Source: Collimonas fungivorans (GTDB lineage Bacteria > Pseudomonadota > Gammaproteobacteria > Burkholderiales > Burkholderiaceae_D). From it: a stretch of DNA of 64,000 bases. The stretch spans positions 992,001 through 1,056,000 of the forward strand of contig NZ_CP013232.1 of NCBI RefSeq assembly GCF_001584145.1. The letters run 5' to 3'. This document shows, piece by piece, positions 7,388-15,798 of this stretch (positions within the stretch are counted from its first letter, which is position 1; every line of letters starts with the position of its first letter). The position numbers and the translations under genes are program-made. The notes below the pieces were generated by a model. The model worked only from the letters and a program-made list of their open reading frames with translations. It ran no database searches and was not told the origin of the DNA.

Positions 7388-8335
7388 TTAATGCGACGAC
7401 ACATAGATCGAAGCTGGACCGGCATCAGGCAAGGCAAACGCCTGCTTCATTCTCGTTACTTCCTCAATCGGCGTTCTGCCGAACAGGCGTTTGAATTCGC
7501 GGCTGAATTGCGAGGCGCTTTCATAACCGACTTCGACGCAGGCGCTGGCGGCAGTCAGGCCATTCCGCGCCATCAAGAGACGTGCCTGGTGCAGGCGTGT
7601 CGACTTCAGGTATTGCATTGGCGAAGTCGCCGTGACGTTCTTGAAATGGGAATGAAACGACGGCGCGCTCATGCCAGCTTCCCTGGCAAGCTGATCGACA
7701 TCGAGTTTCTGGTTGTAGGACGCGTGGATTTTTTTGAGCGCTTTTGCGATTTTCCCGAACTGTCCTTCGTTCGCGAGGGCTGCGCGCATTGACGCTCCCT
7801 GATCTCCAGTCAGCACGCGCAGATAGATTTCTTTCACCAGTGCCGGACCGAGGATCTTCGCTTCCATGGGCTCATCCATGGCTTCCAGGAATCGCAGAAT
7901 CGACGCCGACATTTTCTCGTCCATTGCAGTGGCGAACATGCCTTGGGGAGTGGCATCGCCTGGCTCAACCACTTCCATCTGCAATAACAGGTCGGCGAGC
8001 ATTTTGAAATCCAGCCGGAAATAAATTGCCAGCAACGGCTTCTTTTCACTTGCCTCGGTTTCCATCGTGAACGGCACCGGCACCGACACGGCCAGATAAT
8101 GCCGCGCATCGTAGACGTAGGTTTGGTCGCCTAAAAATCCCCTTTTTGTTCCTTGGCATACGACCACAATTCCTGGTTCATAGAGAACCGGCGTCACACT
8201 CAGTGGACGGTTGGATCGAAGAAACCTCACATCCCGCAGATACGAGAGGTTATATCCCTCGTCTGGCGCGAGTTTTGTCAGCAGGCTCACCATGCGCTGT
8301 TGCTGCTGTTTGCTGTTGTTCGTCAACTCGGTCAT
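7388..8335 (-). CDS. AraC-family transcriptional regulator (AraC_N type), 315 aa
   Basis: Regulator with an N-terminal AraC_N sensor domain (about residues 25-190, with VLYEPGIVVVCQGTKRGFLG and YLAVSVPVPF) and a C-terminal AraC DNA-binding domain (about 205-300, with LAREAGMSAPSFHSHFK and EVGYESASQFSREFKRLFG). It is divergent from the SDR at 8523 with about 190 bp between, the usual layout of a regulator controlling a neighbouring oxidoreductase, so it probably activates that gene in response to a small molecule. It belongs to a different AraC subfamily from the regulator at 3964. Confidence 0.9.
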   Translation of the reverse strand: MTELTNNSKQQQQRMVSLLTKLAPDEGYNLSYLRDVRFLRSNRPLSVTPVLYEPGIVVVCQGTKRGFLGDQTYVYDARHYLAVSVPVPFTMETEASEKKPLLAIYFRLDFKMLADLLLQMEVVEPGDATPQGMFATAMDEKMSASILRFLEAMDEPMEAKILGPALVKEIYLRVLTGDQGASMRAALANEGQFGKIAKALKKIHASYNQKLDVDQLAREAGMSAPSFHSHFKNVTATSPMQYLKSTRLHQARLLMARNGLTAASACVEVGYESASQFSREFKRLFGRTPIEEVTRMKQAFALPDAGPASIYVSSH

Positions 8336-8522
8336 CTGTTATGGGTTGATTGAAAATTGAAGGTCAAAATTTCAGGGTTAATAGGTTTAGGCAAGAACCG
8401 CATAAAAACCGGTATTTGGATATTTTGCGTTCGCTCTTAAGATTACGTCAAGCCAAGACTGACTTGGCTGATTGATTCGCTCCGTCAGAATGTTTGAAAA
8501 TTAACCGTAAAGGACTAAATCC

Positions 8523-9371
8523 ATGGGAAAGCTAACTGAAATGAAGTTTCTGATTACCGGTGTCAGTTCAGGATTCGGCCGGGCCTTCGCTATGGCGGCA
8601 CTGGCCGCCGGGCACACCGTAGTCGGAACAGTCAGAAATGCATCGGCAAAAAAGGATTTCGAGGATTTGGCTATCGGCCGCGCGATTGCGGTCGTACTTG
8701 ATGTGACCGATTTTTCTGCAATTGACGTCAAAGTGGCAGAAATAACCGGAAAAGTCGGGCCGATCGACGTCCTGGTCAACAACGCCGGTTACGGACATGA
8801 AGGAACGCTGGAAGAGTCGCCATTGGAAGAAATGCGCCGTCAGTTCGACGTCAATGTGTTTGGCGCGGTTGCCATGATCAAAGCCGTGTTGCCGTCCATG
8901 CGGGAACGCCGGAGCGGACACATCATCAACGTCACGTCAATGGGGGGCTTCATTACCATGCCAGGCATTGCCTACTACTGCGGCAGCAAGTTTGCACTGG
9001 AAGGCATCTCGGAAACACTGGCAAAAGAAGTTGCGGGCTTCGGTGTGAAAGTCACCGCAGTCGCCCCGGGCTCCTTCCGCACTGACTGGGCCGGCCGTTC
9101 AATGGTTCGTTCGCCGCGCCATATCCAGGATTACGACACTTTGTTCAACCCTATCCGCGGAGCGCGGCAAGAAAAAAGCGGCAAGCAGCTTGGCGATCCG
9201 GCCAAGGCCGCGGAGGTATTGCTGAAGATCGCCAATGCGCCTGACGCCCCTGTGCATTTACTGCTTGGCAGCGATGCGGTGACATTGGTGAAAAATAAGA
9301 TTGCCGCCATGTCGGATGAAATGAAGTCGTGGGAAAGCGTTTCGACGTCGACGGATTACCAAGGAATGTAA
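8523..9371 (+). CDS. short-chain dehydrogenase/reductase (SDR), 282 aa
   Basis: Classical SDR oxidoreductase, cytoplasmic, substrate unknown. TGVSSGFG at 12-19 binds NAD(P); NNAG is at 86-89, the catalytic Ser is at 139, and Tyr152-xxx-Lys156 forms the active site. AAAGGA lies eight bases before the ATG. The C-terminal part (NPIRGARQEKSGKQLGDPAK) is typical of the longer SDRs paired with AraC_N regulators. It is divergent from and probably controlled by the AraC gene at 7388-8335. A secreted cupin follows about 150 bp downstream and may belong to the same response. Confidence 0.9.
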   Translation: MGKLTEMKFLITGVSSGFGRAFAMAALAAGHTVVGTVRNASAKKDFEDLAIGRAIAVVLDVTDFSAIDVKVAEITGKVGPIDVLVNNAGYGHEGTLEESPLEEMRRQFDVNVFGAVAMIKAVLPSMRERRSGHIINVTSMGGFITMPGIAYYCGSKFALEGISETLAKEVAGFGVKVTAVAPGSFRTDWAGRSMVRSPRHIQDYDTLFNPIRGARQEKSGKQLGDPAKAAEVLLKIANAPDAPVHLLLGSDAVTLVKNKIAAMSDEMKSWESVSTSTDYQGM

Positions 9372-9517
9372 TGACGTCTGCAGCCAGGGTGGGGTCATAA
9401 GATTTTCTTTACTCTTGTAAAAGCTAATCTCGCTTGTGTGCAAGCCGCCGAAAGAGGACATTACTGAAAAGTTACGACGCCCCCGAAACATTAATTCATA
9501 GAACGGTCCGAACGCTC

Positions 9518-9922
9518 ATGGTGAAAACATATATCTCTATTTCCGTCCTTCTGGCGGCCATCCTGTCGATGCATTCTGCCATGGCCGCTGCTACGGTGCC
9601 GGCAGCAAAGGATACACAAGTCTTGCAAAGAATCCGCGTGCAGGGAACCGATCGCGAAATGGGCATGGGGATTGCCGAGTTCCCTCCCAATGCCGAAAAA
9701 CCGCGCCACAAGGCAATTGGGCCTGAGGTCGTCTATGTGCTTGAAGGGGAAATCACAATCCTGGTAGATGGCATGCCTGCAAAGGTCGTTCATGCGGGCG
9801 AGAGTTACCAGCTTGCGGCGAAAGATATCCATGTCACTAAAGCAGGACCGGCCGGCGCGAAAACCATCGCATCTTGGGTGACCGTACCAGGCAAGCAATT
9901 TAATGTATATGTTCCAAAATAA
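9518..9922 (+). CDS. secreted cupin-domain protein, 134 aa
   Basis: The first 23 residues are a signal peptide (VKTYISISVLLAAILS, then AMAAA), so the protein is exported to the periplasm. The rest is one cupin_2 beta-barrel: GPEVVYVLEGEITILVDG is the first cupin motif and HAGESYQLAAKDIHVTKA the second. The usual metal-binding His of motif 1 is not obvious (GPEVVYVLEGE has only Glu), so metal binding is uncertain. The upstream frame from 9434 lacks a ribosome binding site, and the start at 9518 leaves a clean signal peptide. Function unknown. Confidence 0.75.
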   Translation: MVKTYISISVLLAAILSMHSAMAAATVPAAKDTQVLQRIRVQGTDREMGMGIAEFPPNAEKPRHKAIGPEVVYVLEGEITILVDGMPAKVVHAGESYQLAAKDIHVTKAGPAGAKTIASWVTVPGKQFNVYVPK

Positions 9923-10129
9923 TTGCCCTTCACGCTCACCTTGTTACGTTCCGAACGTCGGTGGATTTCCAGTGAAGGGGATAATTTTGCGCAGGCCAAC
10001 TCGGCTGGCCTGTCACAAAAATGTCACAAATCCGTTTTCAAAATTCGCTAAAATAAATCTTAATCCACCGACCAAAGAGTGAGCGGCGCATGTCGAAATT
10101 GACCCAACAGGATAATTAGGCAGCAGCGG

Positions 10130-10208
10130 CCGCTTGCGACTGGCGCCAATCTAAAAGCCCACCTTTCGGTGGGTCTTTTTTTGTGGAGCAAGTTCTAAAG
10201 CTCATACG
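10130..10208 (+). repeat. decayed third copy of the tRNA-fragment/terminator unit
   Basis: The sequence from about 10151 (CTAAAAGCCCACC hairpin, T-tail, TTTGTGGAGCAAGTTCTAAAG, CTCATACG) aligns with the unit downstream of copy 1; CAAGTTCTAAAGCTCATACG at 10189-10208 differs from 2877-2896 by one base. The tRNA-like part before it (GCGACTGGCGCCA) matches GCAGCCAGCACCA only weakly, so this copy is either strongly mutated or derived from another tRNA. Confidence 0.5.
10157..10183 (+). terminator. rho-independent terminator in repeat copy 3
   Basis: GCCCACC, loop TTTC, GGTGGGT stem followed by a long T run. It is the same hairpin type as in the other repeat units. Confidence 0.85.
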
Positions 10209-10438
10209 TATCCAGTGGCCACGGCGAAGCTACACCTGGCGATGACGCCAGGTAGAAAAGTCGCATTTTGTTAAGAAGATGACGGGTCCTGACTGTTCGT
10301 TGTTTGCCGGCTTTCTAAAATCCCAGCGTCAACGCAGTTGTTCTCAGTTGATATATCGGCGCCCTAGGCGTATCGGGGTACCACTGTGCCATCCGTGTGA
10401 TTCCTGTCACGGCCTCGATGTGAACCTAGAAAGCAACC

Positions 10439-12913
10439 ATGCTAAAAAAGAACTCTTCCAGGCGCCAATTCCTATCCGATACACTCAAACTTGTAGGGGC
10501 ATCCGCCACCGTCAGCCTGCTGCCGGAAAGCATCCTGAGAGCCCAGTCGATAGCGGCGGCAAGCACTACCGGGACAATACAGGACGTCAAGCACGTGGTC
10601 ATCCTGATGCAGGAAAACCGGTCGTTTGATCATTATCTGGGCAGCGCGGCCGGCGTTCGAGGTTTTGGCGATCCGCGTCCGGTTGTCTTGCCGACGACTG
10701 GCTATCCTGTCTGGTATCAACCGTCGTTGTTTTCCTATGTGCTGCCTTTCCGGCCGGCATCTTCGAGCACGAATGGAGATACCTACTACGCAGGTCTCAA
10801 TCATGACTGGAGCGGCGGCCACTCGGCCTGGAATCTTGGCCGCTACGATAATTGGATACCGGCCAAATCCTCGGCGACGATGACGTACTTCACCAATCAG
10901 GACATTCCTTACTACTACTCGCTGGCGCAGGCGTTTACGGTATGCGATGGCTACCATTGTTCGCAGCTCGGTCCTACCAATCCCAATCGCCTTTATTTCT
11001 TTAGCGGCTGCTGTGGAAACGTCGCTGGGGCATCGCCACAAATCGATAACAATGCAACGCCAAATGCCAACTGGACGACTTTACCGGAACGTCTCAACCA
11101 GGCAGGCATTACCTGGAAAGTCTATCAGGACAAAGGGCAGGGGCTGGATGCGAACAGCGGTTTCGGGGAATATAAAACGGCGACGACAAGCGATCTCTGG
11201 TGGAATGGAAACTACGGCGACAATACGCTGCTCAATTTTAAGCAATACCAGAACCTGGCCTCGACCAGTGCGCTTACTCCGGCATTCAATGGAACGCAAA
11301 TCGATGCCAGGGGAAGTGGCCAGCCGTATGACACGCGCCTTTTCCAGCAACTCAAAGACGACGTTACGAACGACACGCTGCCGCAAGTTTCATGGATAGC
11401 CGCGCCTTATGCCTATACCGAACATCCGTCGTGGGCATCGAGCGGCGGCGAATGGTATGTCAGTAACATCTTGAATGCATTGACGTCCAATCCAGCAGTC
11501 TGGGCCAGCACAGTCTTCTTTATCACCTACGATGAAAATGACGGCTTTTTCGATCATATGTCGCCACCGGTTCCGCCTACACCCGGCAACGGCAAATCAA
11601 ATGTCAGCACGGCTGCCGAGTTTTACAACAGCAGCAATACCCAATCGGCATCGGACGGCTCGAAACAGGGAGATCAGCAAATCGGCCTCGGGGTGCGGGT
11701 TCCGATGTTTGTCATCTCTCCGTGGTCGAAGGGTGGCAGGGTCAATTCGGAAGTGTTCGACCACACGTCTATCATCCGTTTCATCGAAGCGCGGTTCAAC
11801 AGCGCGTCGTCGCCGTTGAAGGAAACGAATATAACGGCATGGCGACGGGCCGTCTGCGGCGACCTGACATCGGCATTCGATTTTTCGGCGCCGCCTCAAA
11901 CCGGTTCGACGACTACCGTAGCCGACAGCAAGATGGATCCGAATGGTCCGACGGTACCATCCCCCCAGCCACCCAGCCCACAGAAGTTGCCGACGATATC
12001 GGCCAGTCGCCGCACGGCATGCCGGCTGCCATATGCCTTCCTGGCCAAGGGCTCTGCCGACCGAACCGCCAAAGCGATGGCGCTGACCTTCACCAATACC
12101 GGCCGCGCCGGTTTAAACTTGCAAGTCAGGACAGGAAACAATACCAGCGTCGCACCGCGCCACTACACGCTCGCTCCGGGCAACGCACTGGCGCAGGTGT
12201 TGCAGGACTCGTTGGCGGTCAGCGCCGACGGCAGTTACGATCTGTCGGTCTATGGGCCCAATGGCTTCTTGCAGGAGTTCCGCGGCAGCATCGGCAGTTC
12301 TGGTACATCGGGGTCGCTGGCTGAGATCCAGCTTGGCTACGACGTCCAGAACGGTAATGTGCGCATCACCCTGGACAACAGCAAGAGCAGCAGGGTCAGC
12401 GTATTTCAACTTACCGACAACGCCTACAAAAAGAATGCATTCGTCTCCGTCAACGTCGCCGCAGGGGCCACCCAGGATGTAGCGTGGCTCGGCGACGCAG
12501 GCTGGTACGACGTGGGGATCCGCGTGGCTGACGATGCCAATTACCTGCGGCGCGTTGCCGGCTGCGTGCAACTGCAAACAGGAGCCTTGCTGACCGATTC
12601 CGCAATCGGCAATACCACTCAGTTTGTGCCGTCGTTTTCCGTCCAGGGTACGACATCCGCCACGCTTCGTTTTGATTATGTTGCGCCTCCGTGGCAGCAT
12701 AGTCCGAAGAACTGGATTGGCGTATTCAAGCGGGGCGTCAAGCCTAGCTCAGCTTCTTGGCTTGCCTGGGTTTACGCGCCCAAGAGTGTTGGATCGGTAA
12801 TGCTTGCGAGTCGAAGCGGCAATGCTGTGCTGGCCTCGGGGCAATACGATTTGTGGTATTTGTTTGACGATGGCTACGGTGCGTTGAGTGGGCCGGTGGC
12901 GTTGAATTTGTAA
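10439..12913 (+). CDS. plcN: Tat-exported phosphocholine-type phospholipase C, 824 aa
   Basis: Hydrolyses membrane phospholipids to diacylglycerol and a phosphorylated head group outside the cytoplasm. A twin-arginine signal (SRRQFL, residues 7-12) directs folded export. The phosphoesterase domain (about 48-500) carries ENRSFDH at 59-65 and YDENDGFFDH, the metal and catalytic motifs of the PLC/AcpA family. Two DUF756 beta-sandwich domains follow (about 515-615 and 625-710). A further C-terminal domain (NWIGVFKRG and YDLWYLFDDGYG) makes it longer than the roughly 700-residue Pseudomonas PlcN/PlcH. AGAAAG precedes the ATG. The stop codon lies inside the fourth tRNA-Thr-like repeat. It is a likely secreted virulence or predation enzyme; the head-group preference cannot be read from sequence. 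Confidence 0.92.
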   Translation: MLKKNSSRRQFLSDTLKLVGASATVSLLPESILRAQSIAAASTTGTIQDVKHVVILMQENRSFDHYLGSAAGVRGFGDPRPVVLPTTGYPVWYQPSLFSYVLPFRPASSSTNGDTYYAGLNHDWSGGHSAWNLGRYDNWIPAKSSATMTYFTNQDIPYYYSLAQAFTVCDGYHCSQLGPTNPNRLYFFSGCCGNVAGASPQIDNNATPNANWTTLPERLNQAGITWKVYQDKGQGLDANSGFGEYKTATTSDLWWNGNYGDNTLLNFKQYQNLASTSALTPAFNGTQIDARGSGQPYDTRLFQQLKDDVTNDTLPQVSWIAAPYAYTEHPSWASSGGEWYVSNILNALTSNPAVWASTVFFITYDENDGFFDHMSPPVPPTPGNGKSNVSTAAEFYNSSNTQSASDGSKQGDQQIGLGVRVPMFVISPWSKGGRVNSEVFDHTSIIRFIEARFNSASSPLKETNITAWRRAVCGDLTSAFDFSAPPQTGSTTTVADSKMDPNGPTVPSPQPPSPQKLPTISASRRTACRLPYAFLAKGSADRTAKAMALTFTNTGRAGLNLQVRTGNNTSVAPRHYTLAPGNALAQVLQDSLAVSADGSYDLSVYGPNGFLQEFRGSIGSSGTSGSLAEIQLGYDVQNGNVRITLDNSKSSRVSVFQLTDNAYKKNAFVSVNVAAGATQDVAWLGDAGWYDVGIRVADDANYLRRVAGCVQLQTGALLTDSAIGNTTQFVPSFSVQGTTSATLRFDYVAPPWQHSPKNWIGVFKRGVKPSSASWLAWVYAPKSVGSVMLASRSGNAVLASGQYDLWYLFDDGYGALSGPVALNL

Positions 12914-12943
12914 TCAGGGGAGCGGGTCTTGCAGCTAGCACCA
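12907..12943 (+). repeat. decayed tRNA-Thr 3'-half fragment, putative attachment site copy 4
   Basis: TTTGTAATCAGGGGAGCGGG, then CTTGCAGCTAGCACCA and GAATTTA, aligns with copy 1 with a short deletion in the T-loop and a few substitutions. The phospholipase stop codon TAA is the TAA of the anticodon loop. A terminator hairpin follows at the same distance as in copies 1 and 2. Confidence 0.7.
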
Positions 12944-12953
12944 GAATTTAGAT

Positions 12954-12981
12954 GGGCCCTCAGAAATGGGGGCCTTTTTCT
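12954..12981 (+). terminator. terminator after plcN / repeat copy 4
   Basis: GGGCCC and GGGGCC arms around an AT-rich loop, followed by TTTTTCTTTT. The stem is weaker than in copies 1 and 2 but occupies the equivalent position. Confidence 0.65.
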
Positions 12982-13041
12982 TTTGGAACGAAATATGTCT
13001 TTGTTATCCAGCACGATATAGCGCTAAACTGCCCTTTAGCA

Positions 13042-13506
13042 TTATCTGCTCATCTCGCGTGACCATTGATAAAGGATGTCTGGTTCATGTTCTTCATTGG
13101 TGCTTCCGTCGGTCTCCTGGATAGCTGCAAAGCCCCGTGTTTCGTAGAAGATTCGCGCAGGCGCATTTCGCTGAAAAGTCCAAAGCAGCATACTGGGCGA
13201 GGCAGCTTGCGCTATCTGTAGAAGGGCGCTACCGACACCTCGCCCCTGACTATCTGGTAATACGTAAAACTGGTCGATCCATCCAGTACGAAATGCAATC
13301 ACACCAAGTAACTTTTCATCGATGGCTCCCCAGACCTCGCATTCAGCGAAAACATGCTCCCGAAAATAAGTGCGATCCTCAGCCGGTGTATGAAGTCCGG
13401 CAAGCCAAGGAAGGCGCTCATCAAATGATGTTCTCTGTACGATGGCTGCTTGATCCGTGTCTTCCAGCGAAAGGCGTTTCAGGGAAAAAGTCACTGGTGG
13501 CTCCAT
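13042..13506 (-). CDS. GNAT-family N-acetyltransferase, 154 aa
   Basis: Acetyl-CoA-dependent acetyltransferase of unknown substrate, cytoplasmic. The acetyl-CoA pyrophosphate loop is seen in VLPDSQGRGVGSALL (Q-x-x-G-x-G, about residues 82-96), preceded by the beta strand KLLGVIAFRTGWIDQFYV. The C-terminal strand ARIFYETRGFAAIQE is the typical GNAT motif B. The ribosome binding site is weak. It lies 40 bp downstream of the marR-like gene on the same strand and may be co-transcribed with it. Confidence 0.85.
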   Translation of the reverse strand: MEPPVTFSLKRLSLEDTDQAAIVQRTSFDERLPWLAGLHTPAEDRTYFREHVFAECEVWGAIDEKLLGVIAFRTGWIDQFYVLPDSQGRGVGSALLQIAQAASPSMLLWTFQRNAPARIFYETRGFAAIQETDGSTNEEHEPDILYQWSREMSR

Positions 13507-13546
13507 CCAAATCTAATTGGGTAATGTAAAACGCGTGGACTTCGCT

Positions 13547-13999
13547 TCAACTCACCGTCTCGCCAACCGCACGATCAAGATTGGCATTCACGCGCAGCAA
13601 TAGCGTCATCAACTGATCCCGCTCTTCCTCGGTAAAGCCTGCCAAAGCCTGCCGGCTGGCCGCATCCATCACAGCTTTTCCCTTCGGCATCCGCTCAGAG
13701 GCCCCGGCAGTCAACGAAACCAGCTGGCTGCGCTTGTCATCGGGATTGGGAACCCGCTGCACCAGCCCGTCGCGTTCCATGCGATTCAGCAGCTGCGCCA
13801 TGCTGGGCTGTTCCACCTGCGCCAGCCGCGCCAGCTCGGCCTGCGACAAGGAGCCGCTTTTCTTGAGCGCCACCAACACCGGCAGTTGTCCCATGGCAAA
13901 TCCTAGCGCGCGTAGCGGGCCGTCAACCAGCCGCATTGACGTGCGATAAGCCTGACCGATGAGTTTCACGGGATTGTTCGACAGGTCAATCTTCATCAT
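13547..13999 (-). CDS. MarR-family transcriptional regulator, 150 aa
   Basis: Winged-helix dimeric repressor. The recognition helix region is QAELARLAQVEQPSMAQLLN (about residues 53-72) and the wing is QRVPNPDDKRSQLVSLT. It is divergent from a TetX-like FAD monooxygenase, the arrangement expected for a regulator induced by an aromatic or antibiotic-like compound. A near-perfect palindrome in the 65-bp spacer (14023-14049) is the likely operator controlling both genes. The start may be either of two adjacent ATG codons (13999 or 13996). Confidence 0.9.
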   Translation of the reverse strand: MMKIDLSNNPVKLIGQAYRTSMRLVDGPLRALGFAMGQLPVLVALKKSGSLSQAELARLAQVEQPSMAQLLNRMERDGLVQRVPNPDDKRSQLVSLTAGASERMPKGKAVMDAASRQALAGFTEEERDQLMTLLLRVNANLDRAVGETVS

Positions 14000-14022
14000 G
14001 TTGACATTTAATAGGTAACTAT

Positions 14023-14049
14023 GTTTATATATAGGCGCCTATTATAAAC
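14023..14049. promoter_or_regulatory. palindromic operator between marR-like and monooxygenase genes
   Basis: The centre ATAGGCGCCTAT is a perfect palindrome, and the arms extend as GTTTATA and TATAAAC with one extra base on the left. It lies 16 bp before the monooxygenase GTG start and 24 bp before the regulator ATG, so bound MarR would block both promoters. Confidence 0.7.
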
Positions 14050-14064
14050 GAATCAATCAATTCT

Positions 14065-15198
14065 GTGAATACACAATTACGCATCGCCATAGTCGGCGCG
14101 GGCCCGGGAGGCCTGACCCTTGCCCGTATCCTCCATCTGAACGGCATCGCCGTGACGGTGTTCGAGAAGGAATCCCATTCGCTGGAGCGCCCGCAGGGCG
14201 GCACCCTGGATCTGCATGAAGGATCGGGCCTGCAAGCGCTCAGGCAGGCCGGTCTCATGGAAGAGTTCCTGGCCATCGCCCGTTACGAGGACCAGGGTTC
14301 GCGCCTGCTGGACAAGGCTGGCAATGTGCTGTTTGAGGATCAGGACACCAGCGGTGACCGGCCCGAGGTGGATCGCACTGAACTGCGCGCCATGCTGCTG
14401 CAGGCGTTGCCCGCCGCCTGCGTGCGCTGGGGTTGCACGCTGCGCGAGGCGCAGGCGCGGGACGACGGCCGCTGGGACCTGATCTTCGATCATGGCAGCG
14501 AGGGGCCGTTCGACCTGGTGGTTGGCGCCGATGGCACGTGGTCGCGGATACGGCCTTTGCTGTCGCCTTACCGTCCGCAATACAGTGGTCTCACTTTCAT
14601 CGAGTGCGGCATCGACGATGTCGACCGCAGTCATCCCGCGTTATCGCAGCTGGTGGGGCGCGGCAAGATGGGCGTTGAAGCCGATTGCAAGGAAATCATC
14701 GCGCAGCGCAACGGCAATGCGCACATCCGCGCTTATGCGATTTTCCGCGTGCCGGCCGACTGGGCAGCGCGGCGTTTCGACCTGACTTCGCCCGCTGCCA
14801 TGCGCGCGGAACTGATCAAGGAATTCGACGGTTTTGCTCCCGAGATACTCGACCTGTTCCGGGCCAGCAACGACAACTTTGCTATCCGTCCGATTTTTGC
14901 GCTGCCGGTGGGCCATTGCTGGGCCAACCGGCACGGCCTCACGCTGCTTGGCGATGCTGCGCATGTCATGTCGCCTTTTGGCGGTGACGGCGTGAACAAC
15001 GCCATGTTCGATGCGGCCGAACTGGCGCGCTTGCTGATTGAACGCGCCGACTGGGCCGAGGCCGTGGCTGAATACGAAGCGCTGATGTTTGCGCGCATTG
15101 TCGAATCTGCCGAAGGTGCGGCGGAAGGGGCTGCGACGCAACTGTCGCATGTCGGCCAGGAGCTGACGCTGGCAATGTATCGGAGCCATGCCGGCTAG
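14065..15198 (+). CDS. FAD-dependent monooxygenase, TetX-like, 377 aa
   Basis: Class A flavoprotein monooxygenase. Rossmann motif GAGPGG at 11-16, VDRTELR at 102-108 (FAD/NADPH region), GADGTWSRIR at 154-163 (DG motif) and GDAAHVMSPFGGDGVN at 296-311 (second FAD motif) are all intact. The DRxxLR and PFGGDGVN forms are those of TetX and related aromatic hydroxylases. Substrate is unknown and could be a phenolic or a tetracycline-like compound. Translation starts at GTG 14065. Regulation by the divergent MarR protein is inferred from the shared palindrome. A terminator follows at 15240. Confidence 0.9.
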   Translation: MNTQLRIAIVGAGPGGLTLARILHLNGIAVTVFEKESHSLERPQGGTLDLHEGSGLQALRQAGLMEEFLAIARYEDQGSRLLDKAGNVLFEDQDTSGDRPEVDRTELRAMLLQALPAACVRWGCTLREAQARDDGRWDLIFDHGSEGPFDLVVGADGTWSRIRPLLSPYRPQYSGLTFIECGIDDVDRSHPALSQLVGRGKMGVEADCKEIIAQRNGNAHIRAYAIFRVPADWAARRFDLTSPAAMRAELIKEFDGFAPEILDLFRASNDNFAIRPIFALPVGHCWANRHGLTLLGDAAHVMSPFGGDGVNNAMFDAAELARLLIERADWAEAVAEYEALMFARIVESAEGAAEGAATQLSHVGQELTLAMYRSHAG

Positions 15199-15239
15199 AT
15201 TCAACGGGAAAATCTGCTGCAGGCGCCGGAATTAAAATG

Positions 15240-15263
15240 CCCTCAGTAATGAGGGTTTTTTTT
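15240..15263 (+). terminator. rho-independent terminator after the monooxygenase gene
   Basis: CCCTCA, loop GTAA, TGAGGG followed by eight T. Confidence 0.92.
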
Positions 15264-15311
15264 GATTTCTGCCACCCGCGGCTGAGGAGGAGGGCGAGTG
15301 TCGGGGGAAAG

Positions 15312-15581
15312 TCAGATACCGATTTTTTTAAGAAGAACCGGTAACAGCTGGACCAGGAAAACTGCGCCCACTACCCAGACGATGATGCTGTTTTTAGCTT
15401 CAGTCAGATCAGCTTTCGTTGCGTAATTAGACCTGATGACTGCAACGTCTGTTTTGACGGCAGCCAGCTCGGTTTCCAGTTTTTCCATACGTATAAGCAT
15501 ATCTTTATCATCCTGCCGCCGGTCGCGTTTGTCAATGCGTCCTGCCGGCTTGTTCGGGAAAGGGTAATCAACATTTCTCAT
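15312..15581 (-). CDS. small tail-anchored coiled-coil membrane protein, 89 aa
   Basis: The N-terminal 25 residues are polar and basic. Residues about 28-66 form a heptad-like coiled coil (MLIRMEKLETELAAVKTDVA). A single C-terminal membrane helix (IIVWVVGAVFLVQLLPVLL) is followed by a lysine-rich tip. The overall form resembles phage-associated XhlA-like or DUF1640-like proteins, but family membership is not certain. AAGGA lies seven bases before the ATG. It stands alone, facing the terminator of the monooxygenase gene. Confidence 0.75.
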   Translation of the reverse strand: MRNVDYPFPNKPAGRIDKRDRRQDDKDMLIRMEKLETELAAVKTDVAVIRSNYATKADLTEAKNSIIVWVVGAVFLVQLLPVLLKKIGI

Positions 15582-15798
15582 AGCCTGTCCTTATTTTTCA
15601 CTCGGCAATATTATTCCTCGAAGCTGATTTACGATACCGTCGGTCTTGCCGAGTATTTTCACTCTCTTCGGCTCTGCATGAAATGGCCGCTGTGTCGAAG
15701 GAGCATCAATTTTCATCTAGATTATCAGGAAGAGTTTTGTTTTTCGTTCCTCAATGTAAAGTTCTCCCTTTTGCTTAAGAGCTGGGCTGCATCGACAT

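Larger units (their letters stand above)
9923..10438. other. intergenic region with a decayed repeat unit
   Basis: No gene is evident. The region holds a doubled GTCACAAA word (10012-10030), the degenerate third copy of the tRNA/terminator unit (10130-10208), and a perfect 8-bp hairpin ACCTGGCG/CGCCAGGT at 10234-10253. The last 180 bp presumably contain the promoter of the phospholipase gene. Confidence 0.6.
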
